The position numbers were made by a program, and so were the translations under genes. DNA of 64,000 nucleotides from Hyphomicrobium sp. (GTDB lineage: Bacteria; Pseudomonadota; Alphaproteobacteria; Rhizobiales; Hyphomicrobiaceae): NCBI GenBank assembly GCA_022844105.1, contig JALHMJ010000008.1:62001-126000 (forward strand). The letters run 5' to 3'. Below are positions 1 through 9,760 of this stretch, piece after piece. The notes beneath the pieces are model-generated. The model saw nothing but the letters and a program-made list of their open reading frames with translations, did not search any database and was not told the DNA's origin. The stretch's first letter is position 1. Each line of letters begins with the position of its first letter.

Positions 1-295
1 CTGCGAGAACGTCCGCAGCGCGAAGCATCACATGCATCGCGTCCGGGGTTGCGACCAGACGATCAGAGCGGATGTAATCGAGCGTGGTTTCGAATGTATG
101 GGCAAATGCCACCAGGTCCGTCAACTTGAAGGCGCCGGCGCCGCCCTTGATGGAATGAACGGCGCGGAAAACGGCATTGACCGTTTCGCGGTCTGCTGTT
201 CCTTCGTTCATCGCCATCAAGCCGGATTCCAATTCCGCGAGCTGCTCTTCGCACTCCTCGAAGAATGTCTTGCGGATGGCTGCCATCGCGTCCAT
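1..295 (-). CDS. cheA: Chemotaxis histidine kinase CheA, N-terminal fragment (cut by window edge)
   Basis: Only the first 98 codons lie in the window; the gene continues beyond base 1. The start is the ATG at 293-295, preceded by a purine-rich AAGGAAC ribosome site. The visible part is a histidine phosphotransfer (HPt) domain with the motif HSIKGGAGAF, where His47 is the expected autophosphorylation site. CheA couples receptor arrays to the flagellar motor by phosphorylating CheY and CheB. It lies directly behind a CheY-type gene on the same strand and ends the mcp-STAS-cheY-cheA series. The family identity is firm; the length and kinase core cannot be judged. Confidence 0.9.
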   Translation of the reverse strand, partial: MDAMAAIRKTFFEECEEQLAELESGLMAMNEGTADRETVNAVFRAVHSIKGGAGAFKLTDLVAFAHTFETTLDYIRSDRLVATPDAMHVMLRAADVLA

Positions 296-320
296 GGGAC
301 CTGTTCCTTGTTATCGTTCT

Positions 321-686
321 TTACGCCGTTACGCGATTGATGGCGGCGACGAGCTTGACAGGGTCAAAGGGCTTTATGATCCAGCCCGTGGCGCCCGCTT
401 CTTTCGCGCGCAGCTTTTTTGCAGCGTCGCTCTCCGTCGTGAGAACGAGAATGGGGATGGTCCTCTTGAGAGGGTCCTTGCGAATGGCTTCGATGACGCC
501 AAAGCCATCCATCCTCGGCATATTGATATCTGTGACGATGACATCAGGATTGCAGCCCTTAAGGATTTCGATGCCATCGACGCCGTCAATGGCTTGAACG
601 ACTTCGAAGCCTGTTTCGCTGAGCGCCAGTCGCAACATGTCCCGCATGGACCTTGAGTCATCGATCGTAAGTATAATTTTGCTCAT
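321..686 (-). CDS. cheY: CheY-type single-domain response regulator
   Basis: This 121-residue protein is a stand-alone receiver domain. The acidic pair at residues 9-10 (IDD), the phosphoacceptor Asp53 in the context VTDINMP, the conserved Thr/Ser region (LTTES, about residues 82-86) and Lys105 in IKPFDP are all present, so it should accept phosphate from CheA and bind the FliM/FliN switch or act as a phosphate sink. Its start overlaps the end of the STAS gene by 4 bases (ATGA), and cheA follows after 25 bases, so the genes are translationally coupled. Confidence 0.93.
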   Translation of the reverse strand: MSKIILTIDDSRSMRDMLRLALSETGFEVVQAIDGVDGIEILKGCNPDVIVTDINMPRMDGFGVIEAIRKDPLKRTIPILVLTTESDAAKKLRAKEAGATGWIIKPFDPVKLVAAINRVTA

Positions 687-985
687 GACCGTTCGACCTG
701 ATCTGAATTGATGAAGCGCTGCAGGCCCAGCAGTTGAATGCCGGCCATGAAGTCTTCTGATGGGTTTGAAAGTTCGATTTTCGTTTCACACGAGTGCCGG
801 GATACCAGTGCATTGACGAGTATCTCGGCACAAGCCGCACCAATCCAGCGGACCTCGGACAAGTCCAGCCGGAGATCGCAATGAGATTGACGTGACAGGG
901 ACTCATAGAGACGGGGCGCCTCGGCGGTGTCGAGCCGCGCATGAAGTTTAATGGACTTCTTTCTCGGTTTCCTCGCGCCGGCCAT
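683..985 (-). CDS. STAS-domain protein in the chemotaxis operon
   Basis: This 100-residue protein resembles the STAS fold of anti-sigma-factor antagonists: a basic N-terminus, then a hydrophobic strand with DLSEV and a cysteine/alanine-rich helix WIGAACAEILVNAL where classical antagonists carry their phosphorylatable Ser. Here the Ser position appears to be occupied by Ala/Gly-type residues, so regulation by phosphorylation is doubtful. It overlaps the receptor gene by one base and cheY by 4 bases. Small STAS proteins next to cheA/cheY are common in alphaproteobacterial chemotaxis operons, but their role is poorly defined. Confidence 0.75.
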   Translation of the reverse strand: MAGARKPRKKSIKLHARLDTAEAPRLYESLSRQSHCDLRLDLSEVRWIGAACAEILVNALVSRHSCETKIELSNPSEDFMAGIQLLGLQRFINSDQVERS

Positions 986-3297
986 CAGAATTCCTCCCAG
1001 TTCGAATTGTCAGATGCTGCGGCGTAGGAACGGCCGTTCGTTCCGTTTGCCTTCATCGGCATAGTCTTTCGAGCTTTGGTGGCGACGGGAGTTGACGCGA
1101 CTCTGGTTTGCTGGCGTTGCGCAGACATTGTGCTTCGGCTCGTATTGAAGCGGGAGACGAGCTGAGCGAGCGTTTCGGTTTGCTGTTGCAAATTGCGTGT
1201 AGCTGCTGTCGCTTCCTCGGCCATCGCCGCGTTCTGCTGTGTCGCCTGATCCATTTGTCCGACCGCGGTGTTGACCTGGATCAGGCCGTGGGCCTGTTCG
1301 CTGGCACTTGTGGCAATTTCCGATACGACGTTATTGATCTGCGAAACGCGTTCCACGATCCGGGTCAGTGTCTGGCCTGTTTCGCCGACGAGATTCACGC
1401 CTTGTGCAACTTGAGTGGTCGAAGCCGAGATCAGACCCTTGATCTCCTTGGCGGCCTCGGCCGAACGTTGCGCAAGTGCGCGGACCTCTGAGGCCACAAC
1501 CGCAAACCCGCGTCCCGCCTCGCCCGCGCGTTCGGCCTCGACGCCTGCATTCAAGGCGAGCAGGTTGGTCTGGAAAGCGATCTCATCGATGACGCCGATG
1601 ATCTGGCTAATCTGCTTGGATGAGTTCTCGATTGCAGACATGGCCTGAATGGCGCGGCTGACGACTTCGCCGCTCCGCTCGGCATCTTTTTTGGCGTGCG
1701 CCACGACTTCGCTGGCCTGCTTGGCTCCGTCTGCCGTCTTGCGCACAGTGCCGGTAATCTCTGTCACAGCGGCGGCCGTTTGTTCCAGGCTTGCCGCCTG
1801 GCTTTCCGTCCGCCGTGACAGGTCATCGGAGGCTTGTGAAATTTCGTCGGTTCCGACCTTGATGGCGTCTGTGCCGTTCTTGACCTCGGTCAGGGTTGCT
1901 TCCAACTGGTCCAGTGCGGAGTTGAAATCGGTCTTCAAGCGCTCAAATTGTTCCGACACTTCGATCTCGATGCGCGTGCGCAGGTCGCCGTCGGCAAGAC
2001 GGGACAGGGACTGGCCAAAAGCTGCGATGACGGCATCGCGCTGCTGATCGGCGCTCTTGATCTGAGCTTGGACGGTATCGAGTCGCTCGAAAGTCCGGTT
2101 CATTTCTTCGACGATGGGTGCGTATTCGTCGATAACCTTATCCGTGATGCGGTGCGAAAAGCTGCCGCTCGAAAGTTTCTCGGATGCAATATGGAACGCC
2201 TTCATGAAGGCTTCGTGCTCGCGAACGTAGTAGCTGTTCGTTGCTTCCTTCTCCTCGACTTGCCGATTGGATTCTTCAGCCAGCCTCTTGCGCTCGATGA
2301 CACCGGCTTTCAATCGTGCCAGAGCTTTTGCCAGTTGACCTGTTTCATTGGCATAGTCTGTGAAGAGAATTTCCGTGCATTCTTCTTCTCGGCTGATTTT
2401 ATCGATGGCCGAGAGTTGGTTGTTCAGGCTGCGCGATAGGCCAAGAACGATCTGGGTGCAAAGAAATGCGCCAGCAATGAGCGTTGCGAGTGCCCCGAGT
2501 AGATACTGGCCGATGGTCATGTAGGAGCGATCGATCCGGTCGTTCAACAACTGTTCAAGGATGACGGCGCCGTCTTGTTGAAATTTCGAAATGTCGTTGC
2601 GAAGGGGTTGAATATCGCTCCGCAGCTTTTCGTTGGTGTACGTTGCGCCACTCGCCTCGAACGCCTTGTAAGCGGTGTCTATCTCCTTGAGGATCTCCGC
2701 ATGAGTGTTGAGAACCGCCTTGGCGCTTGCATCGAAATCTTGTTTGTTGATGTTTTCGAAATTGCCAAGAGCGTCCTGGACCTTATGCCCGATGATGGAT
2801 GTGTGACGAACCGCATCCGTTGTAATAATCTGTGCGGGATCACCGTTCGTGGCCATATCAAATTTGGCCAACAGCCCGTGGAGATCTGGCAGCTTTATGG
2901 ATATCGTCTCCATGATGTAATAGCTCGCAGCCTCTGGATCGAGCGCGAGGTCTGAGCTGCCGGTAATCTCCAGGAGGAGTTTTTTCGCAGCCTCTGCTCT
3001 CTCAACAGGATCGTCGGCCGCAACAAAATCTTCGTAGTGTGCCTCGACACCGAGATCCTTGAAATCCTGCGCCAGTCCACGCAAGTCAGCACCGATGCCC
3101 TTGTGCGTGCTGTTCAGTTCGCTCCAAATCGCGTTTTGCAGACGAAGACCGTTCAACTCGTTCTCCGCTGTCGTGACGGCCTGCCATTGGGCCTTCACCA
3201 TGATCGCCAAGGAAAACAGGATCGGTACGAAGCCGGTGAGCGCGATGAGCATCATTCGGCGGCCGAATGACCAATTTTTGTTGATGTATGCGAACAT
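985..3297 (-). CDS. Methyl-accepting chemotaxis protein with NWEEF docking tail
   Basis: This 770-residue receptor has a first membrane helix near residues 15-34, a periplasmic sensor of about 220 residues, and a second helix near 258-282. HAMP-type linkers and a long coiled coil follow. The hairpin tip is nearly canonical ([20 protein letters not shown], then [19 protein letters not shown]). The last five residues, NWEEF, match the pentapeptide that tethers CheR/CheB to high-abundance receptors. The ligand is not predictable. It heads the mcp-STAS-cheY-cheA operon and is preceded by a run of 11 C residues on its coding strand. Confidence 0.95.
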   Translation of the reverse strand: MFAYINKNWSFGRRMMLIALTGFVPILFSLAIMVKAQWQAVTTAENELNGLRLQNAIWSELNSTHKGIGADLRGLAQDFKDLGVEAHYEDFVAADDPVERAEAAKKLLLEITGSSDLALDPEAASYYIMETISIKLPDLHGLLAKFDMATNGDPAQIITTDAVRHTSIIGHKVQDALGNFENINKQDFDASAKAVLNTHAEILKEIDTAYKAFEASGATYTNEKLRSDIQPLRNDISKFQQDGAVILEQLLNDRIDRSYMTIGQYLLGALATLIAGAFLCTQIVLGLSRSLNNQLSAIDKISREEECTEILFTDYANETGQLAKALARLKAGVIERKRLAEESNRQVEEKEATNSYYVREHEAFMKAFHIASEKLSSGSFSHRITDKVIDEYAPIVEEMNRTFERLDTVQAQIKSADQQRDAVIAAFGQSLSRLADGDLRTRIEIEVSEQFERLKTDFNSALDQLEATLTEVKNGTDAIKVGTDEISQASDDLSRRTESQAASLEQTAAAVTEITGTVRKTADGAKQASEVVAHAKKDAERSGEVVSRAIQAMSAIENSSKQISQIIGVIDEIAFQTNLLALNAGVEAERAGEAGRGFAVVASEVRALAQRSAEAAKEIKGLISASTTQVAQGVNLVGETGQTLTRIVERVSQINNVVSEIATSASEQAHGLIQVNTAVGQMDQATQQNAAMAEEATAATRNLQQQTETLAQLVSRFNTSRSTMSAQRQQTRVASTPVATKARKTMPMKANGTNGRSYAAASDNSNWEEF

Positions 3298-3683
3298 GGA
3301 TGAACCCTCGGGCTTTCTGGATTTTATCGACGAATTGGGGGGGGGGGTCGGTTATGCGGTGAATGGCGTCAGCGCGACGGCACGGGCTGGGGCAATCTGC
3401 GACCGCTGATGCGATGCAAAATTGAGCTCAGGCTCTGATGCCGGGATTGGCGCGAATGTTTCGCGCAAAGGCGAATGGGCCGTGCACATTTGTCCGGGTC
3501 CTGCGGGTGACGTCCTGCGGGGCATTCCGGATCGGCCGGTACGTTGGCTGTGCATTCATGCAGAGAGCGCGGGCGCTCTAGCCAGACGTGTCGTCAGACT
3601 ATCGTGTGATTTGCATATATTTGGTAAACAAAAAATCGCTGGATATTGGTAAAATGAATGAAAAAAATTAGTATTTTATTCAT
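3298..3683. other. Gene-poor intergenic region between receptor and Xre regulator
   Basis: No convincing gene was seen here. The left part holds the probable promoter of the minus-strand chemotaxis operon and the 11-base homopolymer. The right part (about 3600-3683) is markedly AT-rich and has two copies of TTGGTAAA (3621-3628 and 3646-3653), 25 bases apart in the same orientation. It also holds an 8-base inverted repeat TGAATGAA/TTCATTCA (3655-3686). Confidence 0.6.
3337..3347. repeat. Homopolymer of 11 G (11 C on the receptor's coding strand)
   Basis: An uninterrupted run of 11 G on the plus strand lies about 40-50 bases upstream of the methyl-accepting protein's start codon, in its leader or promoter. 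It is the only homopolymer of this length noticed in the window. Such tracts are prone to slipped-strand length change. A sequencing or assembly length error is also possible. Confidence 0.9.
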
Positions 3684-3686
3684 TCA
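3655..3686 (-). terminator. AT-rich inverted repeat at the end of the Xre gene
   Basis: Arms TGAATGAA (3655-3662) and TTCATTCA (3679-3686) flank a spacer that itself has A-rich and T-rich halves. The repeat overlaps the stop codon of the Xre-type gene. The stem is weak and AT-only apart from two G:C pairs, so a factor-independent terminator is only a possibility; an operator is the alternative. Confidence 0.35.
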
Positions 3687-4307
3687 CGCCTGTGTTCGAC
3701 GCCTGATTTGCGGCTCTAATTTAGAATAGCTGCGGTCGTCGAGTGTTTTCTCCAACCATGAGTGATAAACGGCAAGATATTCGGTGAGCCTTGCCCAAAG
3801 TTTGTTGTGAGGGTCGAGTGCCGCCTGGGCGCGCGCAATGGCGTCGGCTGGTGATGTTATTAATGTAAGATACAACTCGGCTGTTAGGATGATGAGAGTG
3901 CTCTCAGCCGGGCGCAACTCGACTTTCAATTCCTGGGCAAGATCGCTGGCCAGCCGCCATGCCAATACCGAGCAGTAGGCTTTCTCGTCGTCAAACTGCT
4001 GTTTCTTATCCTCTACGGCGACAGGTGAGGATTCAGAAAAACCCTTCTGGCGATATGAAGCATGAGCGTCGACCTCTGCGTAGGTCTCACTTCTTGTTTC
4101 GTCTAAAAGCTGTGACAAAGGCACATTCAATAATTCGCTGATCTTCCCAAGCGTTTTGTAGGGAGGTACCGATTCATCTCTTTCGTAGCGGTAATATGTA
4201 TTCGCGGTGACGCCGAGCTCTTCCGCGAGCAAGCGTGCCTTGTAATAGCCCGCCGACAGCCGAGCTGCGCGCAATCGCTGACCAAGTGTGGTATCCGTTT
4301 TCGCCAT
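3684..4307 (-). CDS. Xre-family helix-turn-helix regulator
   Basis: The N-terminal 65 residues form a Cro/C1-type helix-turn-helix: LGQRLRAARLSAGY, then LAEELGVTANTYYRYERDES and KTLGKISELLNV. The remaining about 140 residues are not recognised and may be a sensing or dimerisation part. The start is uncertain. ATG at 4307 leaves seven residues before the domain; in-frame ATGs at 4322 and 4325 and a TTG at 4373 are alternatives, none with a strong ribosome site. It sits alone between the chemotaxis and flagellar blocks and ends in AT-rich DNA, so it may be a later insertion. Target genes are unknown. Confidence 0.8.
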   Translation of the reverse strand: MAKTDTTLGQRLRAARLSAGYYKARLLAEELGVTANTYYRYERDESVPPYKTLGKISELLNVPLSQLLDETRSETYAEVDAHASYRQKGFSESSPVAVEDKKQQFDDEKAYCSVLAWRLASDLAQELKVELRPAESTLIILTAELYLTLITSPADAIARAQAALDPHNKLWARLTEYLAVYHSWLEKTLDDRSYSKLEPQIRRRTQA

Positions 4308-4411
4308 CGACTGATCTGGCATCATCAGTCTGCAGCAGGCAAGTCCGCACGCGCAAATATAAGGTAACTTCAACCTTAGGGTGTACAGATTAAATCTCAG
4401 ATTGAAATAGA

Positions 4412-5734
4412 TTACGATTTGAGGATGCTTTGAATGCCTTTTATGGGGTCTTCTATTGCCTGTTCGTCGGGCCTTTGTCTCAAGTAGTCGTAGAGCCGAG
4501 GCGCCAGAGCCACCGATTTATCAAGTTCTTGGTCGGTCCCCGGCTGATACCCGCCGATTAAGCGCAAATCGCGCGTATCTTCAAATTTGTTTATTAAAGC
4601 CCGGGCCAATCGCATCGTTTCACTTTCTTGCGGCGTCCAAACCTTGCTCGCGAGACGTGACAGTGACGCGAGCAGATCAATTGCCGGCCATCTGCCCGAG
4701 GCTGCGATTTTACGGTCCAATACGATATGCCCATCCAAGATGCCGCGTACGGCGTCTGAGACAGGATCATTGTGATCGTCACCGTCCACGAGAACCGTCG
4801 TGAATACGGTGATGTCTCCTTCGCCTGACGGGCCGGGCCCTGACCGTTCCAGTAATCTCGCGATTTCCGCGAACACGCTTGGCGGATAACCGCGTGCGAC
4901 TGGAGGTTCGCCACCAGCCAGCGCATGTTCACGTTGGGCATGAGCAAACCGCGTCACCGAATCGATCATCAGCAAAACATTATGGCCCTGTCCGCGGAAA
5001 TATTCCGCCACAGACATTGCAGCCTTGGGTGCGAGACGGCGCACCGCCGGACTGGCGTCTCCCGTGGCCACCACTGCAATCACGCGATCGCGTTTTGTGC
5101 CCAAGACGTCTTCCAGAAACTCCCTCACTTCACGGCCGCGTTCTCCGACAAGGGCCAAGACCACGACCGATACGTCCGGAACGGCGCTGAGCATCGCGAG
5201 CAGCGTTGATTTTCCAACGCCCGATCCAGCAAATATGCCAAGCCGCTGTCCAGAACAGATTGGCATGAAGGCATCGATCGCCTTCACCCCCGTCTTGAGC
5301 TTCGCCGAAACGCGATTCCGCGTCAGAGCGGGCGGCGGCTCCCGATCGAGCAAATACGTATTGCGTCCAAGACAGAGTTCCGCGCGATCATCGAGTGGAT
5401 TTCCAAGCGGGTCGATCACCCGTCCCAGCCAACTTTTGTCCGGCCGGATTGATGGCAGACCGACAAGTGTGGCGCGTGCCCCCAGCACGATGCCGCTTTG
5501 CTTGCGATAGGGAATAGCCGTCGCAACAGTTGGATCAAGGTGGATGATCTCGGCGAGTTCGTTGTGCCCTTCAGCAGAAACGGTAACCAGTTCCCCGACG
5601 CGGGCGAAGATCGACAGACCGTGAATTCTGATTTGGCTGCTGCTCACTTCGCAGACGGTGCCCGATATGCGAACACTGCCTCCGGTAACGTACGTCGCAG
5701 CTAAATCAGCCAGTGCTTGAAGCTTCTCAGGCAT
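4412..5734 (-). CDS. fliI: Flagellar export ATPase FliI
   Basis: This 440-residue protein belongs to the F1-ATPase beta-like family of type III export ATPases. It powers export of rod, hook and filament proteins at the base of the flagellum. Visible marks are the Walker A loop GIFAGSGVGKSTLL, the family signature VVVLALVGERGREVREF, and Walker B LLMIDSVTRFA. The length is normal for FliI. It is the last gene of a minus-strand operon (DUF1217 protein, flgF, fliI), with 53 bases between flgF and fliI. The FliH-like partner is encoded at 22857. Confidence 0.96.
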   Translation of the reverse strand: MPEKLQALADLAATYVTGGSVRISGTVCEVSSSQIRIHGLSIFARVGELVTVSAEGHNELAEIIHLDPTVATAIPYRKQSGIVLGARATLVGLPSIRPDKSWLGRVIDPLGNPLDDRAELCLGRNTYLLDREPPPALTRNRVSAKLKTGVKAIDAFMPICSGQRLGIFAGSGVGKSTLLAMLSAVPDVSVVVLALVGERGREVREFLEDVLGTKRDRVIAVVATGDASPAVRRLAPKAAMSVAEYFRGQGHNVLLMIDSVTRFAHAQREHALAGGEPPVARGYPPSVFAEIARLLERSGPGPSGEGDITVFTTVLVDGDDHNDPVSDAVRGILDGHIVLDRKIAASGRWPAIDLLASLSRLASKVWTPQESETMRLARALINKFEDTRDLRLIGGYQPGTDQELDKSVALAPRLYDYLRQRPDEQAIEDPIKGIQSILKS

Positions 5735-5787
5735 GCGCCGACTTGGTCATGGTTGGATTGGCGCTTAATTTGAAACCCGGCATACAT

Positions 5788-6507
5788 CTATCCACCAAGA
5801 GTGCGAATGGCGTTGGCCAGACCTTCCTCGGTTTCCGCGACGCCATTGCTAATGGCATCGAAAGTCCTCTGAATCGAAATCAGGCGAGTCATCTCCATGA
5901 CAGGCTCGGTGTTCGACTTCTCCACATAGCCCTGTGCAATTGATACGCTGTTATAGTCGAGAGCCGCCTCGGCTGGCTGGTCGGGAATAACGCTTCCATT
6001 CTCGAACCGCCGCAATCCGGCACCTTCTGGAATCGTGAAAAGACCGACGCGGCCTAGATCGACGCCACCTTGCACTATGCTGCCATCTTTTCCGATCGAT
6101 GGCCTGGGACCATTGGCATTGATCTGCAGCGGGCTTCCGCCTGCATCCACAAACGGAAATCCCTTCGCCGACAACAGTTCACCTGTCGGGCTCAAGTTGA
6201 TGCGGCCATCTCTGGTGTAGGCGATACCCGCCGGTGTCGATATGCCCAGCCACGCGTTGCCGTTGACGGCGATGTCGAGAGGGTTGCCGGTCTTCTCCAG
6301 TGCGCCTGACAACGTCGAAATGTAGCTGCGTCCCTCGGAGACGAAGCTGGTATCTGTCTCGGCAGTTTTTGACAGGATTTCTTCGAAGGAGACGCGTTCG
6401 GCGCGATATCCGGTCGTCCCAAGGTTGGCAATGTTTTGGGCTACGGTCTCCAGACGTTTCAGCAGCGCCAGCTGACCGGAGATCGAAACATAGACGTTGG
6501 ACTGCAT
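5788..6507 (-). CDS. flgF: Proximal rod protein FlgF
   Basis: This 239-residue protein has the N-terminal rod/hook signature (NVYVSISGQLALLKRLETVA then QNIANLGTTGYRAERVSFEE) and the C-terminal helix NTEPVMEMTRLISIQRTFDA shared by all rod and hook proteins. The length and the absence of a long middle domain distinguish it from FlgE, and it differs from the FlgG encoded at 13481. It forms part of the rod in the periplasm. It starts one base after the end of the DUF1217 gene, so the two are co-translated. Confidence 0.93.
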   Translation of the reverse strand: MQSNVYVSISGQLALLKRLETVAQNIANLGTTGYRAERVSFEEILSKTAETDTSFVSEGRSYISTLSGALEKTGNPLDIAVNGNAWLGISTPAGIAYTRDGRINLSPTGELLSAKGFPFVDAGGSPLQINANGPRPSIGKDGSIVQGGVDLGRVGLFTIPEGAGLRRFENGSVIPDQPAEAALDYNSVSIAQGYVEKSNTEPVMEMTRLISIQRTFDAISNGVAETEEGLANAIRTLGG

Positions 6508-6508
6508 G

Positions 6509-7291
6509 TCAGCGCGTCTTTTTCTGCAGGTTCTGAATCGACGTCAGTGTGTCGATCGAAACACCGCCGGTCGTATTGACTTGAAACAATTGGAGCGATG
6601 GGTCAGCACTCGCACGAGATGCGCTCAAATCCCACAGATTGGCAAATCTCTCCATGAATTTTGATAGTTTGGCGGGATCCTTCAGGTCAGCAACGTCCAA
6701 CTTGGAAGCAATGATGGCGGCCTGCTTTTCGATACCGATCCCCGGAAGAGACGTCGGAAGAGCCAGCGCCGTCTCAACGACCTTATACAGCGCTCTATCT
6801 GCCAGGACGTTGAAAATGCTTTTGATGTCCGGTGCTTTACGCTCGAAGTACAGGGCAAGTCGGACACCTTCGTTTGTCTGCCCGGCATTTTCCTCCAGCG
6901 TTGTTCGCATGTAACGGTCCACGAGGCCTTTCTGAGTGCGTGTAAAGGCCGTCGTGGTTGCGCCGTAACGGGAGAAATTGAACGTTTCTGCCAATTCCCG
7001 AAACCGCGGATCAGCCAACGAGTTGGCGAGAGATTTCGAATCGTCAATCCCGCCTTCTAAAACTTTTCTTATGAGTGCGCGGGATTCGACCATGTCTCCC
7101 ATTCCAAGAGCGCGGAGGGCGTAACCGTAAAGTCGCCTGTCGTTCATGAAGTCGCCAACTGACTTCACCTTGGAGATGTTGGCCTCGTAGTAGGCTGTCT
7201 CGCGTTTGACCACACGATCGTTGGCAACGGTCTGCAGCGACCTGGCGGTGTCGCGTGCGATGATCTTGTAGCTGGTAAGTGTCCCGATCAT
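6509..7291 (-). CDS. DUF1217-family flagellar-cluster protein
   Basis: This 260-residue, mostly helical protein is recognised as the DUF1217 type found in Hyphomicrobiales flagellar clusters. Marks are the N-terminal MIGTLTSYKIIARD, the region YYEANISKVKSVGDFMNDRR and the FNFSRYGATTT segment that follows ADPRFRELAETF. It has no signal peptide or membrane helix. The molecular role is not established; location at the head of the flgF-fliI operon argues for flagellar assembly. It diverges from motA over 127 bases that must hold both promoters. Confidence 0.8.
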   Translation of the reverse strand: MIGTLTSYKIIARDTARSLQTVANDRVVKRETAYYEANISKVKSVGDFMNDRRLYGYALRALGMGDMVESRALIRKVLEGGIDDSKSLANSLADPRFRELAETFNFSRYGATTTAFTRTQKGLVDRYMRTTLEENAGQTNEGVRLALYFERKAPDIKSIFNVLADRALYKVVETALALPTSLPGIGIEKQAAIIASKLDVADLKDPAKLSKFMERFANLWDLSASRASADPSLQLFQVNTTGGVSIDTLTSIQNLQKKTR

Positions 7292-7418
7292 GCAAAATCC
7301 CCACTCTCGTCGAGGAGCATGCAGGCGCCGGCTTGAGTGTACCTTGCCGCCTGGCCATCAGTCCCGCGCAAGCCGCATTTCAGACTCTTCCGGGTGATTC
7401 GGATCAGGTGATTTCGTT

Positions 7419-8297
7419 ATGACCATTATCATCGGTATCGGCGTGACGCTCGCGTGCATGCTGGGTGGCTTTGCTGCGATGGGCGGCCACGTTGAAGTCA
7501 TCTGGCAGCCGTGGGAGTATGTGATCATCCTCGGCACGTCGCTCGGCACGTTTATTGTGGCTAATTCGACAAAGGTCATCAAGGATTGCGGCAAAGGCAT
7601 CGTCGAAGCGTTCAAGTATTCGGCTCCGACACACCGGCACTACGTCGAGATTCTTGCATTGATGTTTTCGCTGATGAGAGCGGTGCGGAGCAAGTCGCGC
7701 GCTGAAATGGAAGCGCTGATCGATGCACCCGCGGGTTCGGAGATATTCGGTAAAGCGCCAACTGTTCTGGCAGACAAGGATCTGACGGTCTTCATTTGCG
7801 ATTACATGCGCCTTCTCATCATGGGCAATGCGCGCTCACACGAAATCGAGTCGCTCATGGAGGAGGAGATCGAAACGGTTCGGCACGATCGCCTTAAGGC
7901 CTACCACGCCTTGACGGTCGTCGGTGACGGTCTTCCCGCAATTGGAATCATCGCTGCGGTTCTGGGTGTCACCAAGGCAATGGGTGCGATCAGCGAATCG
8001 CCGGAGGTGCTCGGGAAGTTAATTGCGGCTGCTCTGGTCGGCACGTTCGCAGGCATTTTCTTCTCTTATGCCATTGTCGCGCCGATCGCCACCAAGATGA
8101 AGTCCGTGCGGGAAAAGAAGATCCGCCTCTACGTGGTTGTGAAGCAGTCGCTACTCGCGTTTATGAATGGTGCGATTCCGCAGGTGGCAATTGAGCATGG
8201 GCGAAAGACAATTCCCAGTGCGGAGCGGCCCGGCATCGACGAAGTCGAGGCGGAAACGATGGGGGGCGGGGCGGCTCCAGCCGCGAATGCTGCATGA
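7419..8297 (+). CDS. motA: Flagellar stator protein MotA
   Basis: This 292-residue membrane protein has the MotA layout: two N-terminal helices ([20 protein letters not shown] and [16 protein letters not shown]), a charged cytoplasmic loop of about 120 residues that contacts FliG, and two C-terminal helices ([19 protein letters not shown] and [20 protein letters not shown]). With MotB it forms the proton channel that generates torque. It opens the motA-fliM-fliN-fliG-flhB series and overlaps fliM by 4 bases. MotB lies about 15 kb away with motC, as in rhizobia. Confidence 0.96.
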   Translation: MTIIIGIGVTLACMLGGFAAMGGHVEVIWQPWEYVIILGTSLGTFIVANSTKVIKDCGKGIVEAFKYSAPTHRHYVEILALMFSLMRAVRSKSRAEMEALIDAPAGSEIFGKAPTVLADKDLTVFICDYMRLLIMGNARSHEIESLMEEEIETVRHDRLKAYHALTVVGDGLPAIGIIAAVLGVTKAMGAISESPEVLGKLIAAALVGTFAGIFFSYAIVAPIATKMKSVREKKIRLYVVVKQSLLAFMNGAIPQVAIEHGRKTIPSAERPGIDEVEAETMGGGAAPAANAA

Positions 8298-9256
8298 GCG
8301 CTCTGGAAGCCACGAATTTAAGTAACTCGGTCCTCAGCAACCTCGTCGCGGCAATTCTGAAGGAGACAACTCCGGCCGCTCAAGCCAAACCGGTAGAACT
8401 TTCGGCAATCTGCGAAAAGCTGGCCGACGAGGCGGGCGCAAGCCTCGCGGCGATTGTGCCCTCCGTTGATTTCGCCGTGACCGGCGTCCAACCCTGCCGG
8501 CTCTCCGAATTCGCGGTGTCGGAATATCCCGCCATGTTTGTTCTCGCGCGGCAGGAAGATGCGCGGGACATTATTCTTTTCCGTTTCAGCGCGCGAAGCG
8601 TGGATTGGTGGGTATCGTCATCTCTTGGCGGGTCGCCGGCAAGAAAGCCGGGCGACATGGCCCCTATATCCCCTATTGAAGTACGCGTGGGGCGAATTGC
8701 GATAGATCTGACGCTCGCAGCTTTGGTGAGAGTTCTGTCGGGTTTTGGAATCGACTTGACGATTCACGAGTGCAGAACCAGCGCGATCGTAGAAGATCTT
8801 CCAAAATTCCCCGATGATCCGTCTGGCTACGCCGTATCGATTGCGTTGGCGCCGGTCGCAGCCGGTTTGACCATGAGCTTCTTTGTTTCGCAGGCCATGG
8901 CCGTTGACTGGTCGGAAAAAACTTCGCGAGCAGACGACGTTGACAGCGTCGCTCAAGGGGTGGCAGGCGATAACGATTGGCCGGAAGAGCTTGAGAATCA
9001 ATTTTCAAGCGTAACGGTCAGTATCGAGGCTGCGTTGACGACTGAACTCGTTGAACTGTCAACGCTCCTATCCTGGGCGCCGGGTCAACTGATCGAGCTT
9101 CAAGTGACAACCGAGACTCCGGTTCGATTTCTTTCCAACGAAGTTCCCCTTTTTAATGGACGGCTTGGGCGCATCGACGATCGGTTGAGCGTCCAGGTTC
9201 TAGATGCGATCGAATTCATTGGTGTCGGACGAGACGCGTGGACAAGTGGCGTGTAG
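8294..9256 (+). CDS. fliM: Flagellar switch protein FliM
   Basis: This 320-residue protein is a divergent alphaproteobacterial FliM. The middle domain is CheC-like and hard to recognise by eye. The C-terminal about 75 residues form a SpoA domain ([20 protein letters not shown], then [20 protein letters not shown] and [18 protein letters not shown]) that packs with FliN in the C-ring. The start overlaps the motA stop. An N-terminal CheY-binding peptide of the enteric type is not obvious. Position before fliN and fliG supports the call. Confidence 0.88.
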   Translation: MSALEATNLSNSVLSNLVAAILKETTPAAQAKPVELSAICEKLADEAGASLAAIVPSVDFAVTGVQPCRLSEFAVSEYPAMFVLARQEDARDIILFRFSARSVDWWVSSSLGGSPARKPGDMAPISPIEVRVGRIAIDLTLAALVRVLSGFGIDLTIHECRTSAIVEDLPKFPDDPSGYAVSIALAPVAAGLTMSFFVSQAMAVDWSEKTSRADDVDSVAQGVAGDNDWPEELENQFSSVTVSIEAALTTELVELSTLLSWAPGQLIELQVTTETPVRFLSNEVPLFNGRLGRIDDRLSVQVLDAIEFIGVGRDAWTSGV

Positions 9257-9300
9257 TGCGGACCGCAAGAGTTTTCAGAGCTGCAAATGGGGGATAGGTC

Positions 9301-9735
9301 ATGACGTCAGGAGATGCCGACCCGGACTACCCCGAGCCGTCCCTGGTTGAGTTCGCCTCCGAATTGACAGCAGCTGCAGATGATGCGCTGAGTTCGATGC
9401 ATGCGGGTTCGCGGCGTGAGCGACTTGCTGGTCCAAAGGGCGAAACACCGAGGTCGATCGACATACAGACGATCATGAAGATACCAGTCACCATGAAAGT
9501 CGTGGTCGGCTCTGCGACCATCCCTGTTTCAGAACTAAAAAACCTGAAATCTGGTGAAACAATCTCGCTCAATCGTCGTGTGGGTGAGCCGGTTGATGTG
9601 GTCGTCAACGGGCAAATTCTTGCGCGTGGCGTTCTCGTCATTGTGGACAAGGAGACCTCACAGTTGGGCCTGTCTTTGACAGAGGTCGTTGGCGCGGGCG
9701 GAACTTTGCCAGGCCCTGCTCCGTCGAAGCGATGA
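9301..9735 (+). CDS. fliN: Flagellar switch protein FliN
   Basis: This 144-residue protein has a variable, acidic first half and a C-terminal SpoA domain: MKIPVTMKVVVGSATIPVSE, then LKSGETISLNRRVGEPVDVV and VNGQILARGVLVIVDKE. It forms the lower ring of the switch complex with FliM. It starts 44 bases after fliM and is followed at once by fliG. The length is normal. Confidence 0.93.
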   Translation: MTSGDADPDYPEPSLVEFASELTAAADDALSSMHAGSRRERLAGPKGETPRSIDIQTIMKIPVTMKVVVGSATIPVSELKNLKSGETISLNRRVGEPVDVVVNGQILARGVLVIVDKETSQLGLSLTEVVGAGGTLPGPAPSKR

Positions 9736-9760
9736 ATTGATCAATGTGTTGAGAACGCGC

